Source: Paracoccaceae bacterium | GTDB lineage: Bacteria; Pseudomonadota; Alphaproteobacteria; Rhodobacterales; Rhodobacteraceae | Assembly (NCBI GenBank): GCA_029243395.1 | Contig: JAQWSE010000011.1 | Coordinates: forward strand, 62,001 to 126,000 | Direction of reading: 5' to 3' | DNA length: 64,000 bases | Shown: positions 52,027 to 61,278 of the stretch, piece after piece | How positions within the stretch are numbered: the stretch's first letter is position 1 | Layout: the number at the start of each line of letters is the position of its first letter | The notes under the pieces: model-generated | Told to the model about the DNA's origin: nothing | Seen by the model: the letters and a program-made list of their open reading frames with translations, nothing else | Databases searched by the model: none | Made by a program: the position numbers and the translations under genes

Positions 52027-53346
52027 TTACTGCTTGTTGGATCCAACAAGGTCAATGGCCTGCGTCAAGTCTTTTAAAATGTCGTCGATGTGCTCTAAGC
52101 CGACGGATAACCGAATGTAACCAGGAGTTACACCTGTTTTTAACTGATCATCTTCTGAAAGTTGTGAATGTGTGGTGCTAGCTGGATGGATAGCTAAGGT
52201 TCTCGCATCGCCAATATTAGCCACATGATAAATCATTTTTAGATTATCTATGAATTTTTCCCCTGCTTCTTTGCCTCCTTTTAGTTCAAACCCCACTAAA
52301 GGTCCAAACCCGGTTTTCAAATATTTTTTGACCCTGCGTTTGTTTTCATCGGTTGCATTTATATTAGGATAAATTACCTTACTTATTTCGCTCCTTAAAC
52401 TTAAGGAACGGGCCACTTTTTCTGCATTTGATTGATGGACTTTGTACCTGAGAGGTAATGTTTCTAATCCCTGGATAAGGTTGAAGGAATTAGTTGGAGA
52501 AATTGAAGAACCTAAATCACGAAGTAGAACAAATCTAGCCCTCACTAAATAAGCAATAGGAATTCCCAATACCTCGGGAACCGCTTTACCAAATGTGATG
52601 CCCCAGTAACTGGGATCTGGTTCATTCAATAAAGGCTGTCTTTTAGGGTTGAGTGTCCAGTCAAACTTACCACTGTCAATTATAGCACCACCAATTGAAT
52701 TACCATGACCTCCAATGAATTTAGTCAATGAATGCACTACAATGGCAGCACCATGTTCTATAGGTTTACAGGTTATAGGTGCTGCCGTATTATCTATTAT
52801 TAAGGGAATATTAAACTCTTTACCTATATTGGAGGTTTCTTGAATTGGGAAAACATTGAGTTTCGGGTTTGGGAGAGTTTCAGCATAGTATGCCCTGGTT
52901 TTACTATCGGTTAGCTTCCTAAAGTTTTCAGGGTCTTTAGGGTCAGCAAACCTAACTTCTATTCCTAACTGCTTAAATGTATTTGCAAATAAATTCCAAG
53001 TCCCTCCATATAAATCTGTAGAGGAAACGATGTTGTCTCCCGATCTGCAAAGATTTTGGAGGGCATAAGCGGATGCTGCTTGCCCGGAAGAGACTGCAAG
53101 TGCTGCTACCCCACCTTCAAGAGCTGCAAGACGCTCCTCTAGAACCGCGGTAGTAGGGTTCATTATTCTAGTATATATATTTCCTAATTCCTTGAATCCA
53201 AACAAGTTGCTTGCATTCTCAGTATTATAGAATTGATAACTTGTAGTTTGATATATGGGAACTGCAACTGAATTAGTGGTTTCATCTTTCCTGTAGTTTC
53301 CAGAATGCAAAACTATAGTTTCTGGGTGTGTCGAAGTTGTTGGCAT
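52027..53346 (-). CDS. metY: O-acetylhomoserine sulfhydrylase (MetY)
   Basis: 439 residues, Cys/Met-metabolism PLP enzyme. HPETIVLHSGNYRKDETTNS, QTTSYQFYNTENASNLFGF, and YTRIMNPTTAVLEERLAALEGG are typical; VHSLTKFIGGHGN has the Schiff-base Lys. Length (439) suits O-acetylhomoserine aminocarboxypropyltransferase, which makes homocysteine from O-acetylhomoserine and sulfide. Divergent from an Lrp/AsnC regulator with two matching candidate operators between. ATG with AAAGGA. Confidence 0.93.
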   Translation of the reverse strand: MPTTSTHPETIVLHSGNYRKDETTNSVAVPIYQTTSYQFYNTENASNLFGFKELGNIYTRIMNPTTAVLEERLAALEGGVAALAVSSGQAASAYALQNLCRSGDNIVSSTDLYGGTWNLFANTFKQLGIEVRFADPKDPENFRKLTDSKTRAYYAETLPNPKLNVFPIQETSNIGKEFNIPLIIDNTAAPITCKPIEHGAAIVVHSLTKFIGGHGNSIGGAIIDSGKFDWTLNPKRQPLLNEPDPSYWGITFGKAVPEVLGIPIAYLVRARFVLLRDLGSSISPTNSFNLIQGLETLPLRYKVHQSNAEKVARSLSLRSEISKVIYPNINATDENKRRVKKYLKTGFGPLVGFELKGGKEAGEKFIDNLKMIYHVANIGDARTLAIHPASTTHSQLSEDDQLKTGVTPGYIRLSVGLEHIDDILKDLTQAIDLVGSNKQ

Positions 53347-53414
53347 AGTTAATTTCCTTTATAGATATGAGTTTTCTGGAACGTGAAGGCATTGATGCTA
53401 CCATTAGTTTAAAA

Positions 53415-53429
53415 TAGAATTTTGTTCTA
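53415..53429. promoter_or_regulatory. Lrp/AsnC-type operator 1
   Basis: TAGAATTTTGTTCTA fits 13 of 15 positions of the enterobacterial Lrp consensus (YAGHAWATTWTDCTR). Between metY and the Lrp/AsnC-family gene, 68 bp upstream of metY's start. Confidence 0.6.
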
Positions 53430-53485
53430 TGAATCAATATAAATAATTCTATAAATTCTAAATATTTTGTTTTTATTTACAATTT

Positions 53486-53500
53486 TAGAAAAATGTTCTT
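53486..53500. promoter_or_regulatory. Lrp/AsnC-type operator 2
   Basis: TAGAAAAATGTTCTT differs from operator 1 only in the central bases and the last base. Centre-to-centre distance is 71 bp, near seven helical turns, which fits a looped or octameric Lrp complex covering both promoters. Confidence 0.55.
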
Positions 53501-53551
53501 TATTCTTTTATAATATAAGAATGTATTTCTTAGATAAAAAAGTAATGGACC

Positions 53552-54016
53552 GTGGATAAAATTGACCAAAAAATACTTGCTATAATTCAAGAGGACATTT
53601 CATTGCCTTTAAGTGAGGTGGCCAGAAGGGTAGGTCTTTCTAAGACCCCATGCTGGAACAGAATTAAAAGTATGGAGGAAAAGGGAATTATCGTTAATAA
53701 GGTAGCCATATTGGACAGCTCAAAAATTAATTTACCAATTGTTGTTTTTCTTTCCCTTTCTGTCAGTCATCACACCAAGGATTGGGTTGATAAGTTTGCT
53801 GAAGCTATAAAAAGACATAGCCAGATAGTAGAAGTACATCGTGTTACTGGATCTGACATTGATTATCTCTTAAAAATAGTAGCCTCGTCCGTTGAGAACT
53901 ATGATGAATTTCAGCAGAAATTAATTAATCAATTTGAGTTTAGTAATATGTCCTCAAGTATAGCTCTCAAGGTAATGAAAAAAACCAATGTATTGCCGCT
54001 GGATCATTTAGGTTAG
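53552..54016 (+). CDS. Lrp/AsnC-family transcriptional regulator
   Basis: 154 residues from GTG 53552; the preceding ATG is out of frame. N-terminal winged helix: DKIDQKILAIIQEDISLPLSEVARRVG then LSKTPCWNRIKSMEEKGII, with recognition helix KTPCWNRIK; C-terminal RAM domain VEVHRVTGSDIDYLLKIVASSVENYDEF with the G-x-x-D-Y effector-binding motif. It probably binds an amino acid and controls metY, itself, or both, through the two boxes at 53415 and 53486. Confidence 0.93.
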   Translation: MDKIDQKILAIIQEDISLPLSEVARRVGLSKTPCWNRIKSMEEKGIIVNKVAILDSSKINLPIVVFLSLSVSHHTKDWVDKFAEAIKRHSQIVEVHRVTGSDIDYLLKIVASSVENYDEFQQKLINQFEFSNMSSSIALKVMKKTNVLPLDHLG

Positions 54017-54055
54017 AAAGTGAGAGTTTTATCTTTATGCTAAGATTAAAGAATA

Positions 54056-55816
54056 CTAAGATTTACTTGTATTAGTAGCTTTTAAAGAACTTTTACCCAT
54101 TTTGGGTGCTGAGTGCTTTTTTTCTGAAAAAATTTGCCGATCTTTTGCTCGGCGAGTTTTCCGCCTTTGCTTAGAATTGTTTTGTTGAGGTAGGGATCTT
54201 CTTTTATTTAGGCCTTTAGGCGATTGGTCCAATAAAACGGCTTTCAATCCAGCTTCAAGTTCATTATTTTTTTCCAAACACTGTAAGAATTTGTCCAAAG
54301 TCCAGGAGTTGATTTCTACAAAGGACTCATCTTTACCTATTTTGATAGATCCAACGTCTTTTTTATTTATTTTTCCTACCCTATTTAATTTAGATAATAA
54401 CCAGCGCGGATCAGCTTTCTGGTCACTTCCTACTGATAGTTTAAACCAAACACTATTTTTAAACTCATCACGCGCCATTTTCTTTGCTTTGGTGTTGATT
54501 TCATCAACTTCCTGTATGTCATCGGGAGCAAATTTATCTTTTCTAAATCTACGGATTAAGGCTCTAGCTATCTCTTCAGGACTATGTTTTTCTACCAGTA
54601 AAGATATTAAATTATTTTCCTCAGCTGTAGGATGATCTGGGGTCATCAGATCCAGGAGGATTCTTTCATTATCTAATTTTAGGATTTCTTCGCGGTTGGG
54701 AGGTTTCTGCCAGATTGCTTTTATCTGAGCGTTATCAAGTAATCGCTGTACTTTTTTACCTGATTCTGAGGGGACTATTAAAGCGCTAATACCCTTATTA
54801 CCAGCCCTTCCTGTTCGGCCACTACGATGTAATAGAGATTCCTTAGTTTTTGGTAAGTCTGCATGAATTACTAACTCCAGATTTGGGAGATCAATTCCTC
54901 GTGCCGCCACATCAGTAGCTACACAAACTTTTGACTGGCCATTTCTCATAGAGCGTAATGCATTCAGGCGTTCTTTTTGACTTAATTCTCCTGAAATAGA
55001 TACCACTGAAAAACCTCTGTTGTTTAGACGGGCTGCCAAATGGTTCACATTGGCACGTGTGCCACAGAATACTAAAGCATTGTTTGCGTCATGATATCTT
55101 AAGATATTCATAATAGCATGCTCTGTATCACGGGGAGCTACCGTAACGGCGTGATACTCGATATCTAGATGTTGCTCATTCTTGACCAGTGTGGAAATTC
55201 TTAAGGCATTATTTTGGTATCGCGAGGCTAACTTTTCTATTCCTTTGGAAATTGTAGCAGAGAATAGCAAGGTCCTTCTATTTTTAGGGGTACTGTGAAG
55301 AATGAATTCTAGCTCTTCTCTAAAGCCTAAATTTAACATTTCATCGGCCTCATCTAAAACAACCACGCACAAGGCTGATAGATCCAAGACTCCTCTTTCA
55401 ATATAATCTTTTAGCCGCCCCGGTGTACCAAGGATAATATTAGGGTTTTTGTTTAAATTACGTTTTTCGGTTCTCATATCCATCCCACCAACGCAAGAGG
55501 CAATAGAGATTGAGGTCTTCGCATACAGCCATTCCAATTCGCTTCTTACTTGCAATGCTAATTCTCTCGTCGGTGCAATAACTAAGGCACCGGGCAACCG
55601 AGTAGAAATAACCTTAGATTTTTTGTCCAAAAGGTTTGAAGAGATTGATAAACCAAAAGCGACAGTTTTCCCTGATCCCGTCTGAGCAGATACTATTGCA
55701 TCTTTTCCAATCATTTCATTTGTTAAAACGGCTTCCTGGATTGGAGTTAATGTTTTGTATCCACGAAGATCGAGGTTGGTAGCCAACTGGGGGACCACGG
55801 GTATGGAATTTTTCAT
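54056..55816 (-). CDS. DEAD-box RNA helicase with DbpA-type RNA-binding domain
   Basis: 586 residues. Q-motif LTPIQEAVL, motif I AQTGSGKT, PTRELALQ (Ia), TPGRLKDYI (Ib), DEADEML (II), SATI (III), VATDVAARGIDL (V), HRSGRTGRAG (VI). After the second RecA domain (to about 370) there is a helical stretch, then a DbpA-like RRM (VWFKLSVGSDQKADPRWLLS, VEINSWTLDKFLQCLE) and a basic Lys/Arg/Ser tail. The order fits CsdA/DeaD-type helicases that unwind rRNA and cold-stabilised mRNA. ATG start. Confidence 0.93.
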   Translation of the reverse strand: MKNSIPVVPQLATNLDLRGYKTLTPIQEAVLTNEMIGKDAIVSAQTGSGKTVAFGLSISSNLLDKKSKVISTRLPGALVIAPTRELALQVRSELEWLYAKTSISIASCVGGMDMRTEKRNLNKNPNIILGTPGRLKDYIERGVLDLSALCVVVLDEADEMLNLGFREELEFILHSTPKNRRTLLFSATISKGIEKLASRYQNNALRISTLVKNEQHLDIEYHAVTVAPRDTEHAIMNILRYHDANNALVFCGTRANVNHLAARLNNRGFSVVSISGELSQKERLNALRSMRNGQSKVCVATDVAARGIDLPNLELVIHADLPKTKESLLHRSGRTGRAGNKGISALIVPSESGKKVQRLLDNAQIKAIWQKPPNREEILKLDNERILLDLMTPDHPTAEENNLISLLVEKHSPEEIARALIRRFRKDKFAPDDIQEVDEINTKAKKMARDEFKNSVWFKLSVGSDQKADPRWLLSKLNRVGKINKKDVGSIKIGKDESFVEINSWTLDKFLQCLEKNNELEAGLKAVLLDQSPKGLNKRRSLPQQNNSKQRRKTRRAKDRQIFSEKKHSAPKMGKSSLKATNTSKS

Positions 55817-56003
55817 TTCTGGACTTTCAAATCTTCGGGAATTTCTTAATGAATCATGATTTTATTTTTAACTGCTAAGAGGGCGTATATTATCTTAAGG
55901 ATTAAATGTCGAGTATGAACGTACTAATGGGAATCTATTAAATCTTTCTTCTGCAACAGAAGCCATGTTAATTGGTTGCGGACACAAATTTAAAGAAAAT
56001 TTA

Positions 56004-56320
56004 ATGACATCAAAATTTACACTCTCAATTATGGCATTGGTAGGATTATTCTTCTCTGCAGTTTACTATTGAGCTCCTGAATTTGTTACATTAAAACAAT
56101 TTCCAGATGTGGAAGACCGCGGGTTAAAATATTCAATTACGTTAAGTATGTTTTGGTTTTTTTATAATTTTGATGACGGTCTCAAATTGCAACTAAATAA
56201 TATGATTATTGCAATTCCCCCAATCTAATAACCGGGTTCATCGCACTCTATCGTCGTACACTTGGACTAGGCTCAAACCATGGAGCTAATTTGATCAGTC
56301 AATTAAGTTTTTTAATCTGA
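56004..56320 (+). pseudogene. Small membrane-protein gene with an in-frame TGA and a frameshift
   Basis: An ATG at 56004 opens MTSKFTLSIMALVGLFFSAV, then YY, a TGA (56070-56072), and in the same frame APEFVTLKQFPDVEDRGLKY, then SITLSMFWFFYNFDDGLKLQ until TAA at 56226. In the +1 frame from the CCCCC run (56217-56221) reading goes on NLITGFIALYRRTLGLGSNH to a TGA at 56320. So about 105 codons can be restored by TGA-to-TGG and one extra C. The hydrophobic N-terminus and coherent charge pattern suggest a former or miscalled 2-helix membrane protein. Low certainty. No other feature in 55817-56362. Confidence 0.35.
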
Positions 56321-56362
56321 ATGAACCATTTGAGGAGATTTAGTAAGTTATCGTTTTTTTGG

Positions 56363-56749
56363 TCACTCACTAGGGATATCTTTTTTTGAGGCTAGGTAAA
56401 ATAGTATTATGAGACCAATTATTACAGCCAGCATTATGAATAACGTGACATCAGTGGGAATTGCGCCAACGGCAGCGTGATAAACTGGCATGATCGCTAA
56501 TATAACTTGCACCAAAATTGCTACTGGCACTGTTTTGGTTAACTCACCATCCTTCAGCCAATTTGGAAGCATCCAAAACAAAATACTAACACAGATTAGG
56601 GATGCGCCATGGTGCTCTGCCATCGTGGCAATTCCTACAGAATGTTCCCAGCCATTGGTAACAGAGATCATGCTTCCACCAAAGAGTATCATCAGTCCCA
56701 TCAAAAAGTGCAACACAGAAAAAATTCTAAAAAGTATAGGTAATTTCAT
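56363..56749 (-). CDS. Four-helix membrane protein of unknown function
   Basis: 128 residues with four predicted membrane helices (about 5-27, 45-61, 73-91, 97-120). TMAEHHGASLICVSILFW in helix 2 contains a His-His pair within the membrane, and TVPVAILVQVILAIMPVYHAAVGA follows, a layout seen in small DoxX-like or DUF4149-like proteins, but I do not recognise a family. ATG with GGAG 9 bases upstream. Monocistronic between the decayed gene and a gene-free stretch. Confidence 0.7.
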   Translation of the reverse strand: MKLPILFRIFSVLHFLMGLMILFGGSMISVTNGWEHSVGIATMAEHHGASLICVSILFWMLPNWLKDGELTKTVPVAILVQVILAIMPVYHAAVGAIPTDVTLFIMLAVIIGLIILFYLASKKDIPSE

Positions 56750-57217
56750 TTCTTATTTCTCCAATTATAATCCTAATTTGAATATTTCTGGATCTTATGA
56801 TTTAAAAAAACTTTAGACAAGATTGATATTGTGTAATGTGATCGAAATTAGTTAATTATCTTATAAGCTTATAGGTTATTTCTGAGTGGACAACTAAGTT
56901 ACCGCAACCTGACGTGAGGTCATTGTTGCCTAGTATAAAATAAATACTATAATTTGTAATATGCAAGTGATCACTAGCTGTTGGGGGGGGGTAAATGAGG
57001 TTTATGTTTTCTTCCCATATGTTTCCTCATTTCATTCCTATTTGACTGTAGAAATACCCCCCCTGACACAAATCAGTCATGACTTTAATCAATAAAAGTA
57101 AGTAAGATTTCAACATTCTATCCCGCTTAAGATAGACTTTGAGGATATAAAAAAAAATTGGCAGTGGCTTAGGGTGCTGATCTTTTCATTTAAACCATTT
57201 TCAGTCATTATCTAATT
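56750..57217. other. Intergenic region, 468 bp, with nested inverted repeats and homopolymers
   Basis: No coding signal. A run of nine Gs (56983-56991) and, 65 bases on, seven Cs (57057-57063) can pair, and between them AAATGAGG (56993-57000) is mirrored by CCTCATTT (57025-57032). Such runs are prone to slippage. It lies about 160-235 bp upstream of the GMC oxidoreductase gene at 57218. Confidence 0.55.
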
Positions 57218-58834
57218 ATGAAAAGTGATTTCATCATTGTTGGGGGCGGTTCAGCAGGGGCTGTCGTAGCATCTCGTTTGAGCGAAAATCCTAATAATGC
57301 GGTAATATTGTTAGAGGCAGGCGGAGCAGGTAGAGGAATTTTGTGTCGGGCACCAGCCGGTGGGTTACTTATGCTGAGGGACAAACCAAAGATTAATAAC
57401 TGGGCTTTTAAAACCGTTCCACAAAAAGGACTGAATGGAAGGAAAGGGTACCAACCCAGAGGAAAAGTCTTGGGTGGTTCCAGCACCATTAATGCCATGT
57501 TGTACTTGCGAGGTCAGAAGGAAGATTATGATAGTTGGGCCAATCAAGGCAATTATGGATGGAGTTGGAAAGAAGTATTACCATATTTCAAGAAAGCTGA
57601 GAACAATGTCCGAGGTGAAAGTGAATGTCATGGGATTAATGGACCTTTGCAGGTCTCCGAGCAAAAAGCACCACGACCAATTTCACAGGCGTATATTGAT
57701 TCATGTAATAACATGCAGATCAAACTTAACAAAGACTTCAATACTGGCAACAATGAAGGTGCTGGTTTTTGGCAGTCCACCATTTTCCATTCTGTTGAAA
57801 AAAATGGGGAAAGATGTTCATCATCGGCGGGTTATTTAACCCCTATTATTGATAAGAGAAAAAATCTCAAAATATTTACTCATGCCCATGCGACAAAGAT
57901 TTTGTTCAAAGGAAAAAGAGCCATTGGTGTTGCCTATTTGCATGAGAAGAAAAGCAAAAAGATTTTTGCACGCAAGCAGGTTATAATTTGTGGTGGGACT
58001 TTCAAATCGCCTCAGCTTTTGCAGTTGTCTGGTGTAGGAGCCTCAGAAGATCTTCAGAAGCATGGAGTGAAAATGGTGCTTGAATTACCTGGAGTAGGAA
58101 AAAACCTTCAGGACCATCTTGATTTTACTCTTGCTTATAAAAGTAAAGATACTGACATGCTGGGCATCAATTTTGGTTGCGCGTTGAAGATGATAGGAGA
58201 AACATTCAAGTGGATTAGGCATGGTAATTCAATGATAGCTTCTACGTTATCAGAATCTGGTAGTTTCTTTAAAACAGACCCTTCATTAGATAGGCCCGAT
58301 GTTCAAAACCACTTTGTGATTGCGTTAGTTGATGATCACTTACGGAAACTTCATTTGGGTTATGGATATTCCTGTCACGTATGTCTTCTCCGACCATATT
58401 CTAGAGGGGAAGTCTTTCTAACATCTTCTAACCCAATGGATTCTCCTGGAATTAACCCTAGATTTCTCAGCGATGAGCGTGATTTGACGACGTTAATAAA
58501 GGGAGCAAAGATCACTCAAAAAATTTTAGAGACACCGCCTATCAATAAGTATAATAAGAAAGAAATTTTTGGTGTTACAAGTGCAATCAATGGTTCTGAA
58601 TGGGAACAACATATTCGAAGTCGAGCTGATACTATTTATCATCCAGTAGGAACTTGCAAAATGGGGCAAGATCCAATGTCTGTAGTAGATCATAGATTAA
58701 TGGTTAGAGGACTAGAAGGAATTCGAGTTGCAGATGCCTCTATTATGCCTTCCATTACTTCAGGTAACACAAACGCTCCAACAATTATGATTGGGGAAAA
58801 ATGTGCTGATTTGATTAAGGAAGATTTTTGTTAA
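57218..58834 (+). CDS. GMC oxidoreductase (choline-dehydrogenase-like)
   Basis: 538 residues. ADP-binding [20 protein letters not shown] near the N-terminus; GMC signature [29 protein letters not shown] with the catalytic-domain helix; C-terminal histidine in [10 protein letters not shown] and Asn in [17 protein letters not shown] enzymes of this group oxidise primary and secondary alcohols such as choline, polyethylene glycol, or long-chain alcohols. Cytoplasmic or membrane-linked by electron acceptor. The neighbouring Rieske and VOC-cupin genes are on the opposite strand. Substrate open. Confidence 0.92.
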   Translation: MKSDFIIVGGGSAGAVVASRLSENPNNAVILLEAGGAGRGILCRAPAGGLLMLRDKPKINNWAFKTVPQKGLNGRKGYQPRGKVLGGSSTINAMLYLRGQKEDYDSWANQGNYGWSWKEVLPYFKKAENNVRGESECHGINGPLQVSEQKAPRPISQAYIDSCNNMQIKLNKDFNTGNNEGAGFWQSTIFHSVEKNGERCSSSAGYLTPIIDKRKNLKIFTHAHATKILFKGKRAIGVAYLHEKKSKKIFARKQVIICGGTFKSPQLLQLSGVGASEDLQKHGVKMVLELPGVGKNLQDHLDFTLAYKSKDTDMLGINFGCALKMIGETFKWIRHGNSMIASTLSESGSFFKTDPSLDRPDVQNHFVIALVDDHLRKLHLGYGYSCHVCLLRPYSRGEVFLTSSNPMDSPGINPRFLSDERDLTTLIKGAKITQKILETPPINKYNKKEIFGVTSAINGSEWEQHIRSRADTIYHPVGTCKMGQDPMSVVDHRLMVRGLEGIRVADASIMPSITSGNTNAPTIMIGEKCADLIKEDFC

Positions 58835-58911
58835 ACCTTGATATTAATCGTAGTACCTCACCTTACCATAAAGACTTCTGATCTCTACTAGTCATGTTTC
58901 AAATTAAAGCA

Positions 58912-59997
58912 TTATGAAAAGTTTGTCTCAAAAACACCAGGTAAGGAAACCTCTAGAAGTTCTAGATCAGGGCTTGCGTCTCTATATGCAGTATTCATAT
59001 TTGGAGGGATAACAAAGGCATCTCCAGGTGATAAATTAAAGGGTTCTTTATCTTCACCTTCGAGGGTCATTGAACCTTCCATCACAAATGTAAAAAGTAT
59101 GTCGCTCGAATGCCAACTTTTGCAGGTTTCTTTTCCATTAGGCCGTATAACTTCTACCCCAGCGACATTTTGGGTGTTTTGGGTTATGGTAGTGTCTCTG
59201 GATACAAACCCTGGTATACGAAAATCTTTCCAAACAGCTTCATCAGCTTTGTGATGTACGAACTTTTGATTTTGGAAAAGTCGCTCAGGATTTTCTGGGC
59301 CATTTGGTAACTTCATGTCATGATCAATTGTCGTGATATGCTCAGCTGGTACGCCAATTTCAATCACTTCTATATTTTCGCTGGCGTAGAGTACCTTATG
59401 TCTTATCTCTGGAGGTTGGATTACACAATTGCCAGCAAACAATCGAATAGCCTCGCCCTGATCTTCGTACACAAGATCAACCCAACCCCGGTAGCAGAAT
59501 ATTAATTGAAAGCCGACACTATGATAGTGTACGGTATCTGGGACAGGGCCTCCATCAGGAATTCTGATATGACTTGCGATAATTGAGCCGCCCAGTCGAT
59601 CCGGAATGAGGTCACGATAATGCATGCCAGCGCGACCAATTATCCAGGGTGCTTGATCTGCTAACCTTCTTACTACAAAGCTATGCTGGGTTGTCGGCAA
59701 TATTAGGGGAGGGTTCAGAGCGTCAATCTCAATTGTTGTTCCATTAGGTGCTTTAAGAGAACGTTTCCCCGCTGCAAATTCATTAGGCTTTTCGCATAAA
59801 ATTCGTATTTTTCCTGGAGAGACTTCAGCATTTTTCTCAATACGCACCCTGAGCCCGTGACCTGAAAATACTGCTACGGTTGGATCATCAGCTGGATAAA
59901 TCATGTCCATGCGCATTCCTAACACCTCGATGTAAAAGGGAATATCATCACGTAACTCCTGGGTAGGGAGTAGAACCTCGGCATTAATTTTTGACAT
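58912..59997 (-). CDS. Fusion of glyoxalase/VOC and double-cupin domains
   Basis: 361 residues. N-terminal VOC module (about 1-95: VLLPTQELRDDIPFYIEVLG, RMDMIYPADDPTVAVFSGHG) followed by two cupin barrels: motif VHYHSVGFQLIFCYRGWVDL near 155 and KSWHSSDILFTFVMEGSMTL near 300. The His-x-His in the first cupin can hold a metal. A VOC-cupin fusion is unusual; such proteins may oxygenate or isomerise aromatic or quinone-like ring products. Strong ribosome site GAGG. It lies 60 bp after the Rieske gene, same strand, so a two-gene unit. Confidence 0.8.
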   Translation of the reverse strand: MSKINAEVLLPTQELRDDIPFYIEVLGMRMDMIYPADDPTVAVFSGHGLRVRIEKNAEVSPGKIRILCEKPNEFAAGKRSLKAPNGTTIEIDALNPPLILPTTQHSFVVRRLADQAPWIIGRAGMHYRDLIPDRLGGSIIASHIRIPDGGPVPDTVHYHSVGFQLIFCYRGWVDLVYEDQGEAIRLFAGNCVIQPPEIRHKVLYASENIEVIEIGVPAEHITTIDHDMKLPNGPENPERLFQNQKFVHHKADEAVWKDFRIPGFVSRDTTITQNTQNVAGVEVIRPNGKETCKSWHSSDILFTFVMEGSMTLEGEDKEPFNLSPGDAFVIPPNMNTAYRDASPDLELLEVSLPGVFETNFS

Positions 59998-60057
59998 GAA
60001 TTGCCTCCATAGCTAGATTAAAAGCTCGCTTATTATTTACACTAACATCCTTGTAGC

Positions 60058-61197
60058 TTACCATTTACCCGCATACCAGAAAGCAAAAGATGCAACATTT
60101 GATTCTAGTTCTGGTTGAAAGCGTCCAGGTAATGCATCACTACAATACATCCCACGCTGCTGGTTAATTAGGGCAGGGATATCTTCGTCTAGAGCCTTGT
60201 CTAATCGATCAAAATACTGTTCTGATTTCTCTTTGAAATTCGTTAATTCAATGGAAGTGGAAGGGAAACATGCACTTTGGTATACCTGGCATCTGTTTGG
60301 CTCTATCGGATAGGCTTCGTAGCACCACATGGCGTCGTTGTTAGCCGCAAAAGTCATATTAGGAAACAACCAGGTATAGCGCGCACCGATTTTTGCTTCT
60401 CCTTCTAAACCAGGCATGTCAGGTAGAGCATGATCTTGTGATCCTTCAAGCAAACCACCTGTTCCTTCTGTCAAACCAAATTGGGTAGCAAAATTACCAG
60501 TCACCTCATCTGCGGGTTCTGGTTTTTTATAAATACTATTTACCGAGTTTGGATGTACGAATGGTAGATGATAATATTCATTGAATACCTCAAGAAACAT
60601 TTTCCAATTACAATCAACAATTATTTCCCTACGGCGAACGGTCACCAATCTTTCAAGAGGCCAGGATTTGTGAAAATCTGCAAAATTACCAAGATAGTCA
60701 TCTATGCATGGAGCATGCCTGCCTAAGGAAACGAAAACGTATCCAAAACGTTCTTCTGCAAGGTATGAGATCAATCCGTTGTTATCTTTTTCGAAACCAA
60801 CAGCATTGGTCATATTTGGTGCTGAAATTAATTTTCCCTCCAAGTCGTAAAACCAAGAATGGAAAGGGCATCTTAATCCCTTACAAGTACCTTTCCCATC
60901 GATAATACGAGCATTTCGATGTCGACAAGTATTCGCAAATGCTCGAAGCTTGGATCTTTTATCTCGTAACAATATGATTTGTTGGTTGGCAACATCTAAA
61001 GTTATATAGTCACCAGGAACGCTGACAATATCAGAACGACCGACTCCAATCCATGATTGCCTGAAAAAGAGCTCTATTTCTTGTTGAGCCAAAGTCTTAG
61101 AAGTGTAAAAAGGTGGAGGAAGAGAGGATGCAAGTTCTGCTTTTTCTAGTGACAGAGACAAATCATAAGAAATTGTTTTTTTTACTTGTTTGGGCAT
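60058..61197 (-). CDS. Rieske-type ring-hydroxylating oxygenase, alpha subunit
   Basis: 379 residues. Rieske cluster ligands Cys91, His93, Cys110 and His113 (CRHRNARIIDGKGTCKGLRC-PFH). The catalytic domain has NEYYHLPFVH (His210 and His215); a third ligand, an Asp, should lie in the C-terminal LDEDIPALI region but cannot be fixed by eye. Typical of three-component non-haem iron oxygenases such as choline/carnitine/stachydrine monooxygenases or aromatic dioxygenases; no ferredoxin or reductase gene is nearby. First of a two-gene unit with the VOC-cupin protein. Confidence 0.9.
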   Translation of the reverse strand: MPKQVKKTISYDLSLSLEKAELASSLPPPFYTSKTLAQQEIELFFRQSWIGVGRSDIVSVPGDYITLDVANQQIILLRDKRSKLRAFANTCRHRNARIIDGKGTCKGLRCPFHSWFYDLEGKLISAPNMTNAVGFEKDNNGLISYLAEERFGYVFVSLGRHAPCIDDYLGNFADFHKSWPLERLVTVRRREIIVDCNWKMFLEVFNEYYHLPFVHPNSVNSIYKKPEPADEVTGNFATQFGLTEGTGGLLEGSQDHALPDMPGLEGEAKIGARYTWLFPNMTFAANNDAMWCYEAYPIEPNRCQVYQSACFPSTSIELTNFKEKSEQYFDRLDKALDEDIPALINQQRGMYCSDALPGRFQPELESNVASFAFWYAGKW

Positions 61198-61278
61198 TAT
61201 GAAAACCCTTCAAAAGAATCTTAAGTGTGAACAAAATCTATTCAATTATCAATTAATTTATTATAAATTGAGTTTAAG

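Noticed and set aside
54056-55816. Assigning the helicase as rhlB, rhlE or dbpA
   Set aside because: The order of domains fits the CsdA/DeaD group better, but a symbol is not given because the C-terminal tail is divergent.
56070-56072. UGA recoded as tryptophan or selenocysteine
   Set aside because: TGA is a working stop in many genes here (four-base overlaps), and no SECIS-like hairpin is seen; the gene also needs a frameshift.
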